Below, in pieces: positions 11,470 through 22,691 of a stretch of DNA of 64,000 nucleotides (positions are counted from its first letter, which is position 1; the number at the start of each line of letters is the position of its first letter). The notes under the pieces are model-generated. The model searched no databases. It was not told the DNA's origin and saw only the letters and a program-made list of their open reading frames with translations. Position numbers and translations under genes: made by a program. This stretch comes from Cyclina sinensis (Eukaryota > Mollusca > Bivalvia > Venerida > Veneridae): positions 23,997,929 to 24,061,928 of the forward strand of contig JAAONU010000006.1 of assembly GCA_012932295.1 (NCBI GenBank). The letters run 5' to 3'.

Positions 11470-14400
11470 GAAGTTGGCAGAAGCAGAACGCAGTAGCAGT
11501 TGGCAGTAGAAATTAAATCAAACGTGAAGTTGGAAGAAGCAGTAACAGCAGTAGCAGTAAGCAAAACGATAAGTTGGCAGTAGCAGTAACAGCAGTAGCA
11601 ATAAACAAAACGTGAAGTTGGCAGTAGCAGTAAGGGCAGTAGCAGTAAACAAAACGTGGAGTTAACAGTAGAAGTAAAGGCAGTAGCAGTAAACTAAACG
11701 AGAAGTTGGCAATAGCAGTTAGGGCAGTAGCAGTAAACAAAACGTGAAGTTGGCAGTAGCAGTAAGGGCAGAAGCAGTAAACAAAACGTGAAATGGGCAG
11801 AAGCAGTACGAGCAGTAGCAATAAACAAAACGTGAAGTTGGCAGTTTCAGTACGAGCAGTAGCATTAGGCCAAACGTGAAGCTGGTAGTAGCAGTAAGAG
11901 CAGTAGCAGTAGGCAAAACGTGAACCTGGCAGTAGCAGTAAGGGCAGTAGCAATGAAAAAAAACAAGAAGCTGGTAGTAGCAGTAAGAGCAGTAGCAGTA
12001 AACAAAACGTGAAGTTGGCAGTAGCAGTAAGGGCAGTAGCAATAAACAAAACATGAAGTTGGCAGTAGCTGTAAGGGCAGTAGCAGTATATAAAACGAGA
12101 AATTGGTAGAAGCAGTACGAGCAGTACCAGTAAACAAAACGTGAAGTTGGCAGTATCAGTACTAGCAGTAGCATTAGGCAAAACGTGAAGCTGGTAGTAG
12201 CTGTAAGAGCAGTAGAAGTAGGCAAAACGTGAAGCTTGCAGTAGCAGTAAGGGCAGTAGCAGTAAACAAAACGTGAAGTTGGCAGGAGAAGTACGAGCAG
12301 TAGCAGTATGAGCAGTAGCAGTAAAGAAAACATGATCTTGGCAGTAGCAGTAAGGGCAGTAGCTATGAAAAAAACAAGAAGCTGGTAGTAGCAGTAAGAG
12401 CAGTAGCAGTAAACAAAACGTGAAGTTGGCAGTAGCAGTAAGGGCAGTAGCAATAAACAAAACATGAAGTTGGCAGTAGCTGTAAGGGCAGTAGCAGTAT
12501 ATAAAACGAGAAATTGGTAGAAGCAGTACGAGCAGTACCAGTAAACAAAACGTGAAGTTGGCAGTATCAGTACTAGCAGTAGCATTAGGCAAAACGTGAA
12601 GCTGGTAGTAGCTGTAAGAGCAGTAGAAGTAGGCAAAACGTGAAGCTTTCAGTAGCAGTAAGGGCAGTAGCAGTAAACAAAACGTGAAGTTGGCAGGAGA
12701 AGTACGAGCAGTAGCAGTATGAGCAGTAGCAGTAAAGAAAACATGATCTTGGCAGTAGCAGTAAGGGCAGTAGCAGTAAACAAAACGTGAAGTTGGCAGT
12801 AGTCGTAAGAGCAGTAGCAGTAAACAAAACGTGAAGTTAGCAGAAGCAGTACGAGCTGTAGCAGTAAACAAAACGTGAAGCTGGCAGTAGCTGTACGAGC
12901 AGTAGCAGTAAACACAAAACGTGAAGCTGGCAGTAGCAGTAAGAGCAGTAGCAGTAAACAAAACCTGAAGCTGGCAGTTGCAGTAAGAGCAGTAGCAGTA
13001 AACAAAACGTGAAACTGGCAGTAGCAGTAAGAGAAGTAACACTAGGCAAAATGTGAAGCTGGCAGTAGCAGTAAGAGCAGTAGCAATAGCCAAAACGTGA
13101 AGCTGGTAGAAGCAGTAAAAGCAGTAGCAATAGGCAAAACGTGAAACTGGCAGTAGCATTAAGGGCAATGGAAGTAGACAAAACGTGAAGCTGGCAGTAG
13201 CAGTAAGAGCAGCAGCAGTATGCAAAAGGTGAAGCTGGCAGAAGCAGTTCGAGCAGTAGCAGTAAACAAAACGTGAAGCTGGCAGTAGTTTTACGAGCAG
13301 TAGCAGTAAACAAAACGTGAAGCTGGCAGTAGCAGTAAGAGCAGTATCAGTAAACAAAACGTGAAGCTGGCAGAAACAGTAAGAGCAGTTGCAGTAGGCA
13401 AAGGTGAAGCTGGTAGTAGCAGTAAGAGCACAAGCAGTAAACAAAACGTGAAACTGGCAGTAGCAGTAAAAGCCGTAGCAATAGGAAAAAACGTGAAGCT
13501 GGCAGTAGAAGTTAGGGCAGTAGCAGTAAACAAAACTTGAAGCTGGAAGAAGCAGTAAGAGCAGTAGCAGTAGGCAAAACGTGAAGTTGGCAGTTTCAGT
13601 AAGAGCAGTAGCTTTTGGTCAAACGTGAAGCTGGTAGTAGCAGTAAGAGCAGTAGCAGTAGGCAAAACGTGAAGCTGGCAGTAGCAGTAAGGGCAGTAGC
13701 ATTAAAAAACGTGAAGCTGGTAGTACCAGTAAGAGCAGTAGCAGTAAACAAAACGTGAAGTTGGCAGTAGCAGAAAAGGCAGTAGCAGTAAACAAAACAT
13801 GAAGTTGGCAGTACCTGTAAGGGCAGTAGCAGTAAACAAAAATTGACGTTTGCAGTAGCAGTAAGGGCAGTAGCAGTAAATGAAACGAGAAATTGGCAGA
13901 AGCAGTACGAGCAGTAGCAGTAAACAAAACGTGAAATTGGCAGAAGCAGTACGAGCTGTAGCAGTAAACAAAACGTGAGTCTGGCAGTAGCAGTAAACAA
14001 AACGTGAAGCTGGCAGTAGCAGTAAGAGCAGTAGCAGTAAACAAAACATGAAGCTGGCAGAAGCAGTAAGAGCAGTAGCAGTAAACAAAACCTGAAGCTT
14101 GCAGTAGCAGTAAGAGCTGTAGCAGTAAACAAAACGTGAAACTGGCAGTAGCAGTAAGAGCAGTAGCAGTAGGCAAAACGTGAAGCTGGTAGCAGCATTA
14201 AGAGCAGTAGCATTAGGCAAAATGTGAAGCTTGCAGTAGTAGTAAGAGCAGTTGCAATAGCCAAAACGTGAATCTGGTAGTAGCAGTAAAAGCAGTAGCA
14301 ATAGGCAAAACGTGAAGTTGGCAGTAGCAGTAAGGGCAGTAGCAGTAAACAAAAGGTGAAGCTGGCAGTAGCAGAAACAGCAGACGCAGTAGGCAAAACA

Positions 14401-15280
14401 TGAAGCTGGCAGTAAAAGTAAAAGCCGTAGCAATAGACAAAACGTGAAGCTGGCAGTAGCAGAAAGGGCAGTAGCAGTAAACAAATCATGAAGCTGGCAG
14501 TAGCATTTAGAGCAGTAGCAGTAGGCAAATTGTGAAGCTGGCAGAAGCAGTACGAGCAGTAGCAGTAGGCAAAACTCGAAGCTGGCAGTAGCAGTAAAGG
14601 CAGTAGCAGTAAACAAAACGTGAAGCTGGCAGAAGCAGAACTAGCAGTAGCAGTAGGCAAAACGTGAAGCTGGCAGTAGCAATTAGTTCATTAGCAGTAA
14701 ACAAAACGGGAAGCTGGCAGAAGCAGTAAGAGCACTAGCTGTAAACAAAACGTGAAGATGGCATTACCTGTAAGAGCAGTAGCAATAGGCAAAACGTGAA
14801 GCTGGCAGTAGCAGTACGAGCAGTAGCAGTAGGCAAAACGTGAAGCTGGCATTTGCTGTAAGAGCAGTAGCAATAGGCAAAACGTGAAGCTGGCAGTAGC
14901 TGTACGAGCAGTAGCAGTAAACAAAACATGGAGCTGGCAGTAGCAGTAAGAGCAGTAGCAGTAGGCAAAACGTGAAGCTGGCAGAAGCTGTACGAGCAGT
15001 AGCAATAGGCGAATCATGAAGCTGGCAGTAGCAGTACGAGTAGTAGCAGTAGGCAAAACGTGAACCTGGCAATAGCTGTAAGAGCAGTAGTAATAGGCAA
15101 AACTTGAAGCTGAAAGTAGCAGTACGAGCAGTAGCAGTAGGCAAAACGTGAATCTGGCAGTAGCTGTAAGAGCAGTAGCAATAGGTAAAACGTGAAGCTG
15201 GCAGTAATTGTAAGAGCAGTAGCAATAGGCAAAACGTGAAGCTGACAGTAGCTGTAAGAGCAGTAGCAGTAGGAAAAACG
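11470..15280. repeat. Satellite of ~87 copies of a 44-bp GCAGTAGCAGTAA-type unit
   Basis: The unit contains GTGAAGCTGGCAGTAGCAGT followed by AAGAGCAGTAGCAGTAAACAAAAC. The period measured between AGCTGG words at 13321 and 13365 is exactly 44 bp. Copies vary in GTAAACAAAAC or GTAGGCAAAAC, AAGTTGG or AAGCTGG, and GTAAGAG, GTAAGGG or GTACGAG. Some shortened units of about 26 bp occur (near 13980). The minus strand of the unit lacks stop codons in all frames, and because 44 is not a multiple of three, frames rotate through three readings. This produces long overlapping leucine/tyrosine/cysteine-rich frames of up to 643 codons that need no coding function. Confidence 0.97.
11950..12775. repeat. Tandem 411-bp higher-order duplication within the satellite
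   Basis: A block carrying unusual variants (AACAAGAAGCTGG, TATATAAAACGAGAAATTGG, AGCATTAGGC, CAGTATGAGCAG) occurs twice in the same order. TAAAACGAGA is at 12091 and again at 12502, an offset of 411 bp. The two blocks are nearly identical, while neighbouring 44-bp units differ more, so the block was duplicated recently as a whole. Confidence 0.9.
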
Positions 15281-18200
15281 TGCAGTTGAATTAAAAAGAC
15301 GGGGAGGGTAGATTTATTATTAGATCTTCTATTTTCTTTTTATTTTTTGTTTACTTATTTATTTTTTTAGTTATTTATTTATTTTAGGAGGGGGTCTCTA
15401 AGTCGATTGATACATATTTTTAACATTAGCTAGAAGGTATTTACTCACAAAAGGCCCCCACCCCACCTAAAAAATCATATTTAGTGTTTCAAATGGAACA
15501 GTAGAATTTTGCTTAACCTGTAACTGATGAGAACGAGTCTTCAAACAGTTAAAAGGCTTTTCGCTCATAAAGGATTTTAAGTTACAACACAGCCAAACAG
15601 TATCACCAATTTATGCAAATGTTCACACTCATGCATACACAAATTGCTATTTAGAAAAATCACCGTTTATTTTCACTTAATTCATTGACAGGTTAGTGGA
15701 TGTCAACGGATATAATCTGCATATACACGAAAGTTATTTTTAGAAACACGTAATTGTGTAGATTTATTTTCCTGCCAATTACCAATTATTGCGTTTCACA
15801 AAGACGAAAAAAATAAACAAAACAAAAGAATCATGTTAGTTTACACATATGAACGAAACTTTGAAGTAAATTGAAGTACTTTGAGGGAGAAATCGTGATT
15901 TTATTGATCTTGAAATTTTCATTACATAGTTACTTCCTTTTACTGTATACGTATGAATACAGAGTATGTCATTATGGTCACGAAAAATTAAAGGAATCAT
16001 ATAACTATTATATCTTTTGTTTAAATTAACAAGTATTTTGGATGTTTACGAACAGCCGTTTTTCCTGGCTATTATGAGAACATACTTGGTCAAATAGAGC
16101 CATATTGTGGTTTCACACTATCAGCATTCACTAATAAAAGTTTTAAAAGAGTAAGGATTGTAAATATGTCATGTTTGTTTCTGGCCTTATCTTAGATGTT
16201 TGGGATTTAAAAATTCATAGTTCCTAATAAAGTGCTTTACTTTTGATACATATCTGTAACTGGATATAACTTACGGCTTTATCTAACTTGATTTAAAATG
16301 TCTTGAAAATCTATTGTATTCTACATGTACACATTCTGAAATCTCAGGCTATGATTTTAAGCCATTTCCATATAGTTTCTAATTCTTTCAGTCCCTGATA
16401 ATTTCATGTGCAGCATAAGCGGAATTCATTCAACAGCATTTTCTCAAAGCTATGATGAACAGTGTGTCACAGTTTCCTTCTGTATCTGACTAGTATCTCA
16501 TTGCTTAACCTTATTTTGTCTTTACTTAAGAATGATGTCAAGTGTGAGACAAAGTTAAAATATTAAAAAACTTTAAGTTTCCTGGAACATCTTTTATTTT
16601 GATCAGTATAAAATTCTGTATCAGGAATGACAACAGTAAGATCATGTTTGGATCTAGATACACTTTACTGTCTGTGAGCCCTTTGAACCTGATTATGCTG
16701 GAAAAACTAAATATCTTCATCGTAAATGCAGATTGCATTATTTCTTTGTAATTTTGAAATATATCATTCTTTGAAATAGGTTTATGAAGTGAAAAGGCCA
16801 TCTCAAGCATTTCTCTCTACATGTTATCTTAAATTTGTGAGTGAACTTATATGGCAACTTGAATATTTCTGCTGCCAATAGTAGACCTTTTTTTCAAAAT
16901 GAATGAAAGAACAAATAATGGAACTCATAATGGTGGTCACTTCATTTAAATATGACCCCTTAAAACAATCTAAAATATAAGCTTACAAGGTCTTGTATTG
17001 CATTTTAAGTCTTATCTTGGTTTAAGGTCAAGAAAAACATTTAACTATTATAATAAAATGTATCATTCAATTTATGTCAGACTCTTTAATAATATTTTTA
17101 TCTGAAACTTAGTCCATTCTAGCCAACAAAAGACCAGCAGAAGATTTCAAGATTCACTCTTCTTTGAGTCTTTAACAAGTTAAACACTGAATAAGTTTCC
17201 AAGAGTTATTTTCATTTAAATTCCAAATCAAATATATGACAATATACATTGTATGTTGAAGGTATTTATGCAGTAATCTACATAGAAGAATTTGAAATGT
17301 CTTTCAAGTGTTAATAAAGTTATAAATCCAACAAAAATAAGCATTAAAATGCATAAACCATTAAATAATACCATTTGATATTCAATTATTTTTTGTTTGG
17401 ATGCATTGAGTTGACTCGTGGATAAATTTAGAATATAAAAAAAACACTCAAGCATAATTAACAAATACTCTTCCCCATAAACATTATAATAACTTTTAAA
17501 AACAGCCATTTGCTATTTTCAAGTCAGAAGTTATATTTCAATTTTACCTCTTAACAAATTTTTTTTGATCATCAGTTCTAGTCCTGAAGGGTGTGTGTCC
17601 CGATTTATGTGGTGCTTTGAGGTGCTCTTGTTTTGCACTCCATGTCTAAAGTTTGTGCATTGCTCCTAGTGGACGTTTTAGCAAGTGCAGCATATGACTT
17701 TTGTTTTAAAATGATAGGTATACAGTCTGGCAAAACTTTAAAGGTCTTATATTAAAGAAATCAGTATTTTGCACACAAACATTATCTTTCACTGTGATAC
17801 TTTTCAACAAATGCTAGACATGGAATGGTCTGTGAGCACTCTATATCTGACTTTTATCCAACTTCCAAAAAATTCCATAGTGTCTTTTTATTATCATAAT
17901 ATGTATTACCGTGACAATATAAAAAATATTTCCTTTTCCGTAAAAAGTATAAATTCACAGGTGTTTTGCACATACCTAGGATTATATAAGAAGTATATTT
18001 TGTCTTTTCTTAGATGATACAAGGTTCAACCTTAAATATTGTATAATACATATATATTGTATATTTTTTTCAGTCTATACTAATTGCATATGAGGAGAAT
18101 GTACATGCAGAAATGGCTAGGTACTTCTAACACTATCACAGGTATGTGCCAAACACCTGTCAAAAAGTTCTGATCTGTTGATTCTATTTAAAATAATAAC

Positions 18201-18541
18201 TTCATTACAAAATTTAGAGAAAGGCAAAACATGTACACATTCAACGTTTAAATTGAAGTTTTCGGGCAGGTTTAGTCACTGCTCTTAACTTGATACATTG
18301 ACCAAGTACCCAAGGGCACAACATTTGACAAACATGACATAAAGAAAGTTTTTTTACTGAAGTTCATCTCCAGCCAATATGACTTTAATTAAGATTGACT
18401 CTTTCAAATTCATTGGACACTGATGACCAAGGAAAGCTGTGTTTGACACAATTTTCTATTTTTTATTTTAAAATCATTGTTGTTAAAAAGTCAAATAAAT
18501 CAACGAAAACTAACTTAAAACATTGCTTGGTTTAAGCTTAA
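15281..18541. other. AT-rich stretch with no recognisable gene
   Basis: A T-rich low-complexity segment lies at about 15330-15390. The rest holds only short open frames (at most about 93 codons) without domains or splice support. Confidence 0.55.
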
Positions 18542-18973
18542 AGTGACTGACGCACAGAATTTAGCTGATTTTTTTCTCTTTAAAATTTAAGAGAAGTAAC
18601 TCTACTATGGAAAACAAAAACATAATATTATGCTTTTATACACCATGAAAACAGAAAAAAAGTTTTGACATAACCAGAATACGAACTAACGACCCTTCGG
18701 TCAGTAAAATATCATGCGACGATCTTAACCACTGAGTCACAGCACTAACTTGTTTCAACGCGTCAAAATTAATGTTATAACTAAAGTATCTACCCCGTGA
18801 CTAACGGTGTAAATCTTTTATCGATAAAAGTGTGTAAAACTTTAAATTTTGATGATATTTATCTGTAACAAAAAAAAGTCAATAACTTAGTTTATATATG
18901 TTCTTCACAGTTACAGCAAGAATTTCAAGATGTAAAAACATTTTCTTTTTTCATCGTCTTTGAGTCAGTCGCT
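18542..18973 (-). mobile_element. 432-bp TIR element with tRNA-like core, copy 1, TTAA target duplication
   Basis: The ends are AGTGACTGAC and GTCAGTCGCT, inverted repeats with one mismatch, and both are flanked by TTAA (18538-18541 and 18974-18977). The middle, read on the minus strand, resembles a tRNA gene: TGACTCAGTGG matches the pol III A box except at one position, followed about 50 bp later by a weak B box (AGTTCGTATTC). Two further copies lie at 34882 and 35294. TTAA duplication is typical of piggyBac-like transposition, and a tRNA-like head is typical of SINEs. The combination is unusual. Confidence 0.75.
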
Positions 18974-19687
18974 TTAAACATCTAGCTGGTAGATGACAAC
19001 GATTTGTTCTTATGACAGTGGTAACGGACTCATACTTAAGCATTTCTGTCAAATAGTGAAATAATGTTAAATCGGAAATATTCTTAGTTATGACAAAATT
19101 CAAACATTAAAAAGTATCAGACAGTGTGTTCTATAAGTACTGAATTGATCTCCACCGATAACATAGATGTTGTAAAGTGTCTGTTTGAGAATTAAACTGT
19201 TTCACGAAGTAGCGAAAAAAGATGACAATTACAGATGCAAAACGTAAACATAGGAATCAACGAGCATAGAGTAGTATGTTATGTTGTTGATCTGTTACAT
19301 TGGCTTGATCAACACATATTTGTGCAAATTTTGTGACTCGTTTATAACACCATGTAGCAGGTATTCGAAGAAAAAAATCAAGGTTTTGAAAAAAATCAAA
19401 TGGTAACAGTAGAATGAAGTATATTGTAAGTAGATTCAAGTAGTTAAAAAAATTTCAATACTTAAAGTGGATGTGTGAAACATGACGCATGCAGTAAGGT
19501 CCAAGTTAAATATATAACACACCTTTAAGTCATTCAGGGTCTTTTTAACTATTGGAAACTTGCTTTGAACAGCCCCAGATTTAACACTTAATATTAGCAT
19601 TGAACAATGGATTTTAAAACTAAAAGTGACAATGTAAAGATCATTTAGTAAATGATTTGTTAAAGCAGGGTCTTTCAAATAGCTATT
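18974..19687. other. Intergenic stretch, nothing recognised
   Basis: Short open frames only. No domain, repeat boundary or RNA gene could be supported. Confidence 0.5.
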
Positions 19688-20140
19688 TAAAACCTGAACA
19701 ATTCCGGACCAGAATGTTTACATTAGAAAGTATTAAATTAAAGGGACTTATAGGGCTGCTTAGACGACTATATTAAAATTATTTTATTGGAATCTGCGTG
19801 GACTGTTTGGATCTATTTTCATTCGGTGTATGGGTCGAACAGCTAGTTATTGGTCGAGATGGAAAGCTTTGGCGCCAAAATGGATGTTCTACAATCTGAT
19901 TGGGCGCTTAAGCGCTCAGTGATTTGCAAGGTTTCGAGGCGAGGATTTTGAATATATTGCCTGTCCAGCGTTCGTCGGGGGTTTTTCTGGATTTAGAGTT
20001 TCAGTTGTAAATTTTGGTTTCAGAAACTTTGTTTTTTTATTAGACTTTATTAAGCTTATTAAGATATAAGAAAGGATTAGATCTTGTTCTAAATAATTCA
20101 CGGTGCATTTTCTTGGAACTTGATTCTTGCAGTTGAACAC
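19688..20140. repeat. Dispersed repeat, copy 1, immediately 5' of the gypsy element
   Basis: It starts AAAACCTGAACAATTCC and shares its first ~215 bp with a second copy at 33186 with about five differences (roughly 97-98% identity counted by eye). The middle parts differ by insertions, and similarity resumes up to ATTCACGGTG and beyond. Both copies lie in the same orientation and bracket the retrotransposon. They may be part of its LTRs or a separate non-autonomous family; no terminal inverted repeat was seen. Confidence 0.8.
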
Positions 20141-20153
20141 AAGATGGAGCGTA

Positions 20154-20370
20154 TGTAACTAACTTTTTACCTTACTAACCTATCTAACACAGTCATCTTC
20201 TTGATAAGTCATTTAATTAATTATACTCAATTAATTACTGTAGATTCTTTAGCTTAATAAATCATTTGTTCTTAAGCATAGACAAGCTCTTTGTAGTGTA
20301 TTATCGAGGCAACCACAGGTCGGAGTTTTCCATTTTTTGGGGGGTTCAAAAACGGTTCTAAAACATTACA
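20154..20370 (+). repeat. Candidate 5' LTR (or its 3' part) of the gypsy element
   Basis: The segment begins TGTAACTAAC and ends AAACATTACA, so it has the TG..CA ends and a 5-bp TGTAA/TTACA inverted pair usual for LTRs. It is followed, one base later, by a primer binding site. The right boundary is well supported by the primer site. The left boundary is tentative, because no matching 3' LTR was found and the LTR may instead begin within the 19688 repeat. Confidence 0.5.
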
Positions 20371-20371
20371 C

Positions 20372-20389
20372 TGGCGTCAGAAGTGGGAT
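20372..20389 (+). promoter_or_regulatory. tRNA primer binding site of the retrotransposon
   Basis: TGGCGTCAGAAGTGGGAT starts with the TGG complementary to a tRNA CCA end. It closely matches the leucine-tRNA type primer site known from several Ty3/gypsy elements, differing at one position from the common TGGTGTCAG form. It fixes the end of the LTR at 20370-20371. Confidence 0.8.
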
Positions 20390-20619
20390 TTTGATATTTT
20401 TTCAAAATCACCGACCATTTTCGGACGTTTTAGATACAAATTTGGACCCGCACACCCGTGCGACATAATTAACTGGACGGCTACACGGCCCATATAAACT
20501 TGATTGGTAAATAAAAAAAAAGAAGAAGAAGAAAAAAAAACCGCAGGGGAGCACTCTCAAACTTGGAAATAGAAAAACTGAGAGAGGCAACTTTAAAGTC
20601 GAAAGTTCGAACCACAGGC
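20390..20619 (+). other. Retrotransposon leader between primer site and minisatellite
   Basis: Untranslated leader of the gypsy element. It includes a purine run of AAGAAG repeats at about 20511-20541. No reading frame is supported. Confidence 0.5.
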
Positions 20620-21065
20620 ACGTGCGACGTTGCATGACCGTTCAGATCCGTACAACTGTTCGACGCCGCACAAATGTTCGACGCCGCACACCCCCTCGGA
20701 TACGCACAACCGTTCGATGCCACAAATCCGTTCGGATACGCACACCCGTTCGACGCCGCACACCCGTTAGGATAAGCACACACGTCCGGATACGCACACA
20801 CGTTCGGATACGCACACCTGTTCGACGCACACACACGTTTGGATACGCATACCCTTTCGACGCCGCACACTCGTTCGGATACGCACAAACGTTCGGATAA
20901 ACACACACGTTCGACGCCGCACACCCGTTCGGATACGTACACACTTTCGGATAAGCACACACGTTCGGATACACATACACATTCGGATACGCACACATAT
21001 TCGGATACGCACACACGTTCGACGCTGCACACCCGTGTTTATCAACGCGCCCGTGCGACGTAGCA
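20620..21065 (+). repeat. 18-bp minisatellite in the retrotransposon leader
   Basis: Two alternating 18-bp variants, CGTTCGGATACGCACACA and CGTTCGACGCCGCACACC, repeat about 24 times. Because 18 is a multiple of three and the unit lacks stops in most frames, overlapping open frames of 74-183 codons appear on both strands (Thr/Arg/Ser/Asp/His on plus, Val/Cys/Ser/Glu on minus). The array is much richer in CpG than its surroundings. It lies between the primer site and the gag start. Confidence 0.95.
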
Positions 21066-21175
21066 CACGTTGCATCATATAATATACCAATTTAAGAAAG
21101 AGTTTGCAGTCTTTATGTTTTCTTTTATTCTTTCTTCATTTCTTTATTTATCAGAAAGCTCAAATAACCTATAGC

Positions 21176-22066
21176 ATGGCTGACCAACAGGAATCGGATT
21201 CTGAAGTAGATCTGAATATGAATCATCAAGGTGGGAATGATGAAGCTGGAGACATGGGAGATGAAGGAGACTAATTTTACGTTGCTAGGCATACGACGTC
21301 AAGCACCAAATATAAAGCCTGATTCCTTTACTGGAGAAGAAGACTGGGATGTATACCAGGCATACTTTGAGGAATGTGCAGAACTTGCAGAATGGTCGGA
21401 CAAAGAGCAACTGTTATAGCTAGCAACATCACGAAAGGGACAGGCTAGACTTCATTATAGTTCCTTGGAGCCTCATACAAAGTTCATCTAGAACAAAGTT
21501 TTGGCAGCAAAAGACAGGCTAATAGATGGCTATCCAAGATTCAGACACGTACTAGATAAAAGAATGAAACAGTGGCCGAATTTGGAGACGAGATTCGGCT
21601 GTATGCTCAAAAGGCTTATGTGTCACTTGATCCAGTGGCACAAGAGATGCTAGCATTGGAACATTTCTACAAAAGCTTTTCGCCGGAAATGAGGTGCCGG
21701 TTGATGGATAAAAGCTGTAGAACAATCAGGGAAACAGTGGAGATAGTCGAAAGATACGAGGACGTGCTAAGGAGAGCAAACACGTCTGCAGGGACGATCA
21801 GAGGAGTAGCTGCATAGAAGTTGAGGGATGTGAAACCCGCCGATTTGAAAGATGACAAGGAACTTAAGACCATAAAAGAAGTAATCCAGAGGATAGAGAC
21901 ATGTCTGGATAAACTTGAGGCAACTGATAGGAAGCCTATAAGTAACAGATCGTGCTTTACATGTGGGGCCAGAGATCACTTTTGGAGACAATGTACACAA
22001 AAGAACAGGCAACCAAACAAAACCCACATTAGGAACCTGGAAAACTTCAAACCGTCATCTCGTTAG
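21176..22066 (+). pseudogene. gag of the gypsy element, frameshifted
   Basis: Structural polyprotein of the retrotransposon. The start ATG at 21176 opens an acidic N-terminus, which runs into a stop at about 21272. The following part lies in another frame (PDSFTGEEDWDVYQAYFEEC, a capsid-type block), with a stop at 21417 and another near 21490. The frame changes again near 21555 to one holding DEIRLYAQKAY, with one TAG at 21815-21817. The zinc knuckle CFTCGARDHFWRQC (CX2CX4HX4C) is intact at about 21955-21996. At least two frameshifts and three in-frame stops make this a pseudogene. Confidence 0.85.
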
Positions 22067-22074
22067 GTCGTGAT

Positions 22075-22680
22075 ATGACAGAAGTTGAGTTGGAGGGAAA
22101 TCGACTTAGTCATTGTGAAACAACATTCAAACAAAATATCACGCCATTTAGAATTGGCCAGGTAGAAAGAAAACAATTTTCTTGGGATAATGGACTATAT
22201 GTCAGAGGTAGCATGAATAAAACACATGTAGACTTTTTGATTGGCAGCGGGGCCACTTCATCTCTGATATCTAAGGAAACGTATGAGAAATGCGGAGGAG
22301 AAGGCAGGTACCCACTTGATAAAAGGAAAATTCATGTGCAATCAGTTAATGGCACCAATATTATAATACATGGTCTGATAAAGGTAGAAATAACATTTCG
22401 ACGATTCAGAGTTAAAATGGCTCTAATCGTATGTGATATTTCTTTGCAAGGTCTCTTGGGTCAGGATTTTATTATGGAAAATATCAAATATTGGGACCTG
22501 GGAACGTTGGAGCTTGGTACTAGAAATGGACATACAATACAATGTATGATGATAAAAGATGATAACAATAGAGTTTGTAGAGTTATAGTGGAAAAAGAAA
22601 TTCAAGTACCATCAAACACTTACATGTTAGTGCCAGTGAAGATACCGAGTCACCAAGCACTCCCCAAAGTTGTATTTTAA
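22075..22680 (+). pseudogene. Aspartic protease region of pol, active-site Asp lost
   Basis: A continuous frame of about 200 codons. VDFLIGSGATSSLIS matches the retropepsin active-site block, but the catalytic Asp-Thr/Ser-Gly is Gly-Ser-Gly here, so the nucleophile-activating Asp is missing. The second conserved block, LLGQDF, is present. It follows the zinc-knuckle end of gag by 8 bp in a different frame and ends at a stop before the RT region. Confidence 0.85.
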
Positions 22681-22691
22681 GTGAGACAAAG

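Noticed and set aside
11513..15232. Many minus-strand open frames of 60-643 codons rich in Leu, Tyr, Cys and Phe
   Set aside because: They all lie within the 44-bp satellite, overlap in every frame, have no start, splice or domain support, and follow from a stop-free repeat unit.
16538..18017. Several 80-93 codon frames
   Set aside because: Phe/Ile/Leu-rich translations of AT-rich DNA without motifs.
20481..21090. Open frames on both strands with repeated CVSERV or TRSDTH words
   Set aside because: Products of the 18-bp minisatellite, whose length is a multiple of three.
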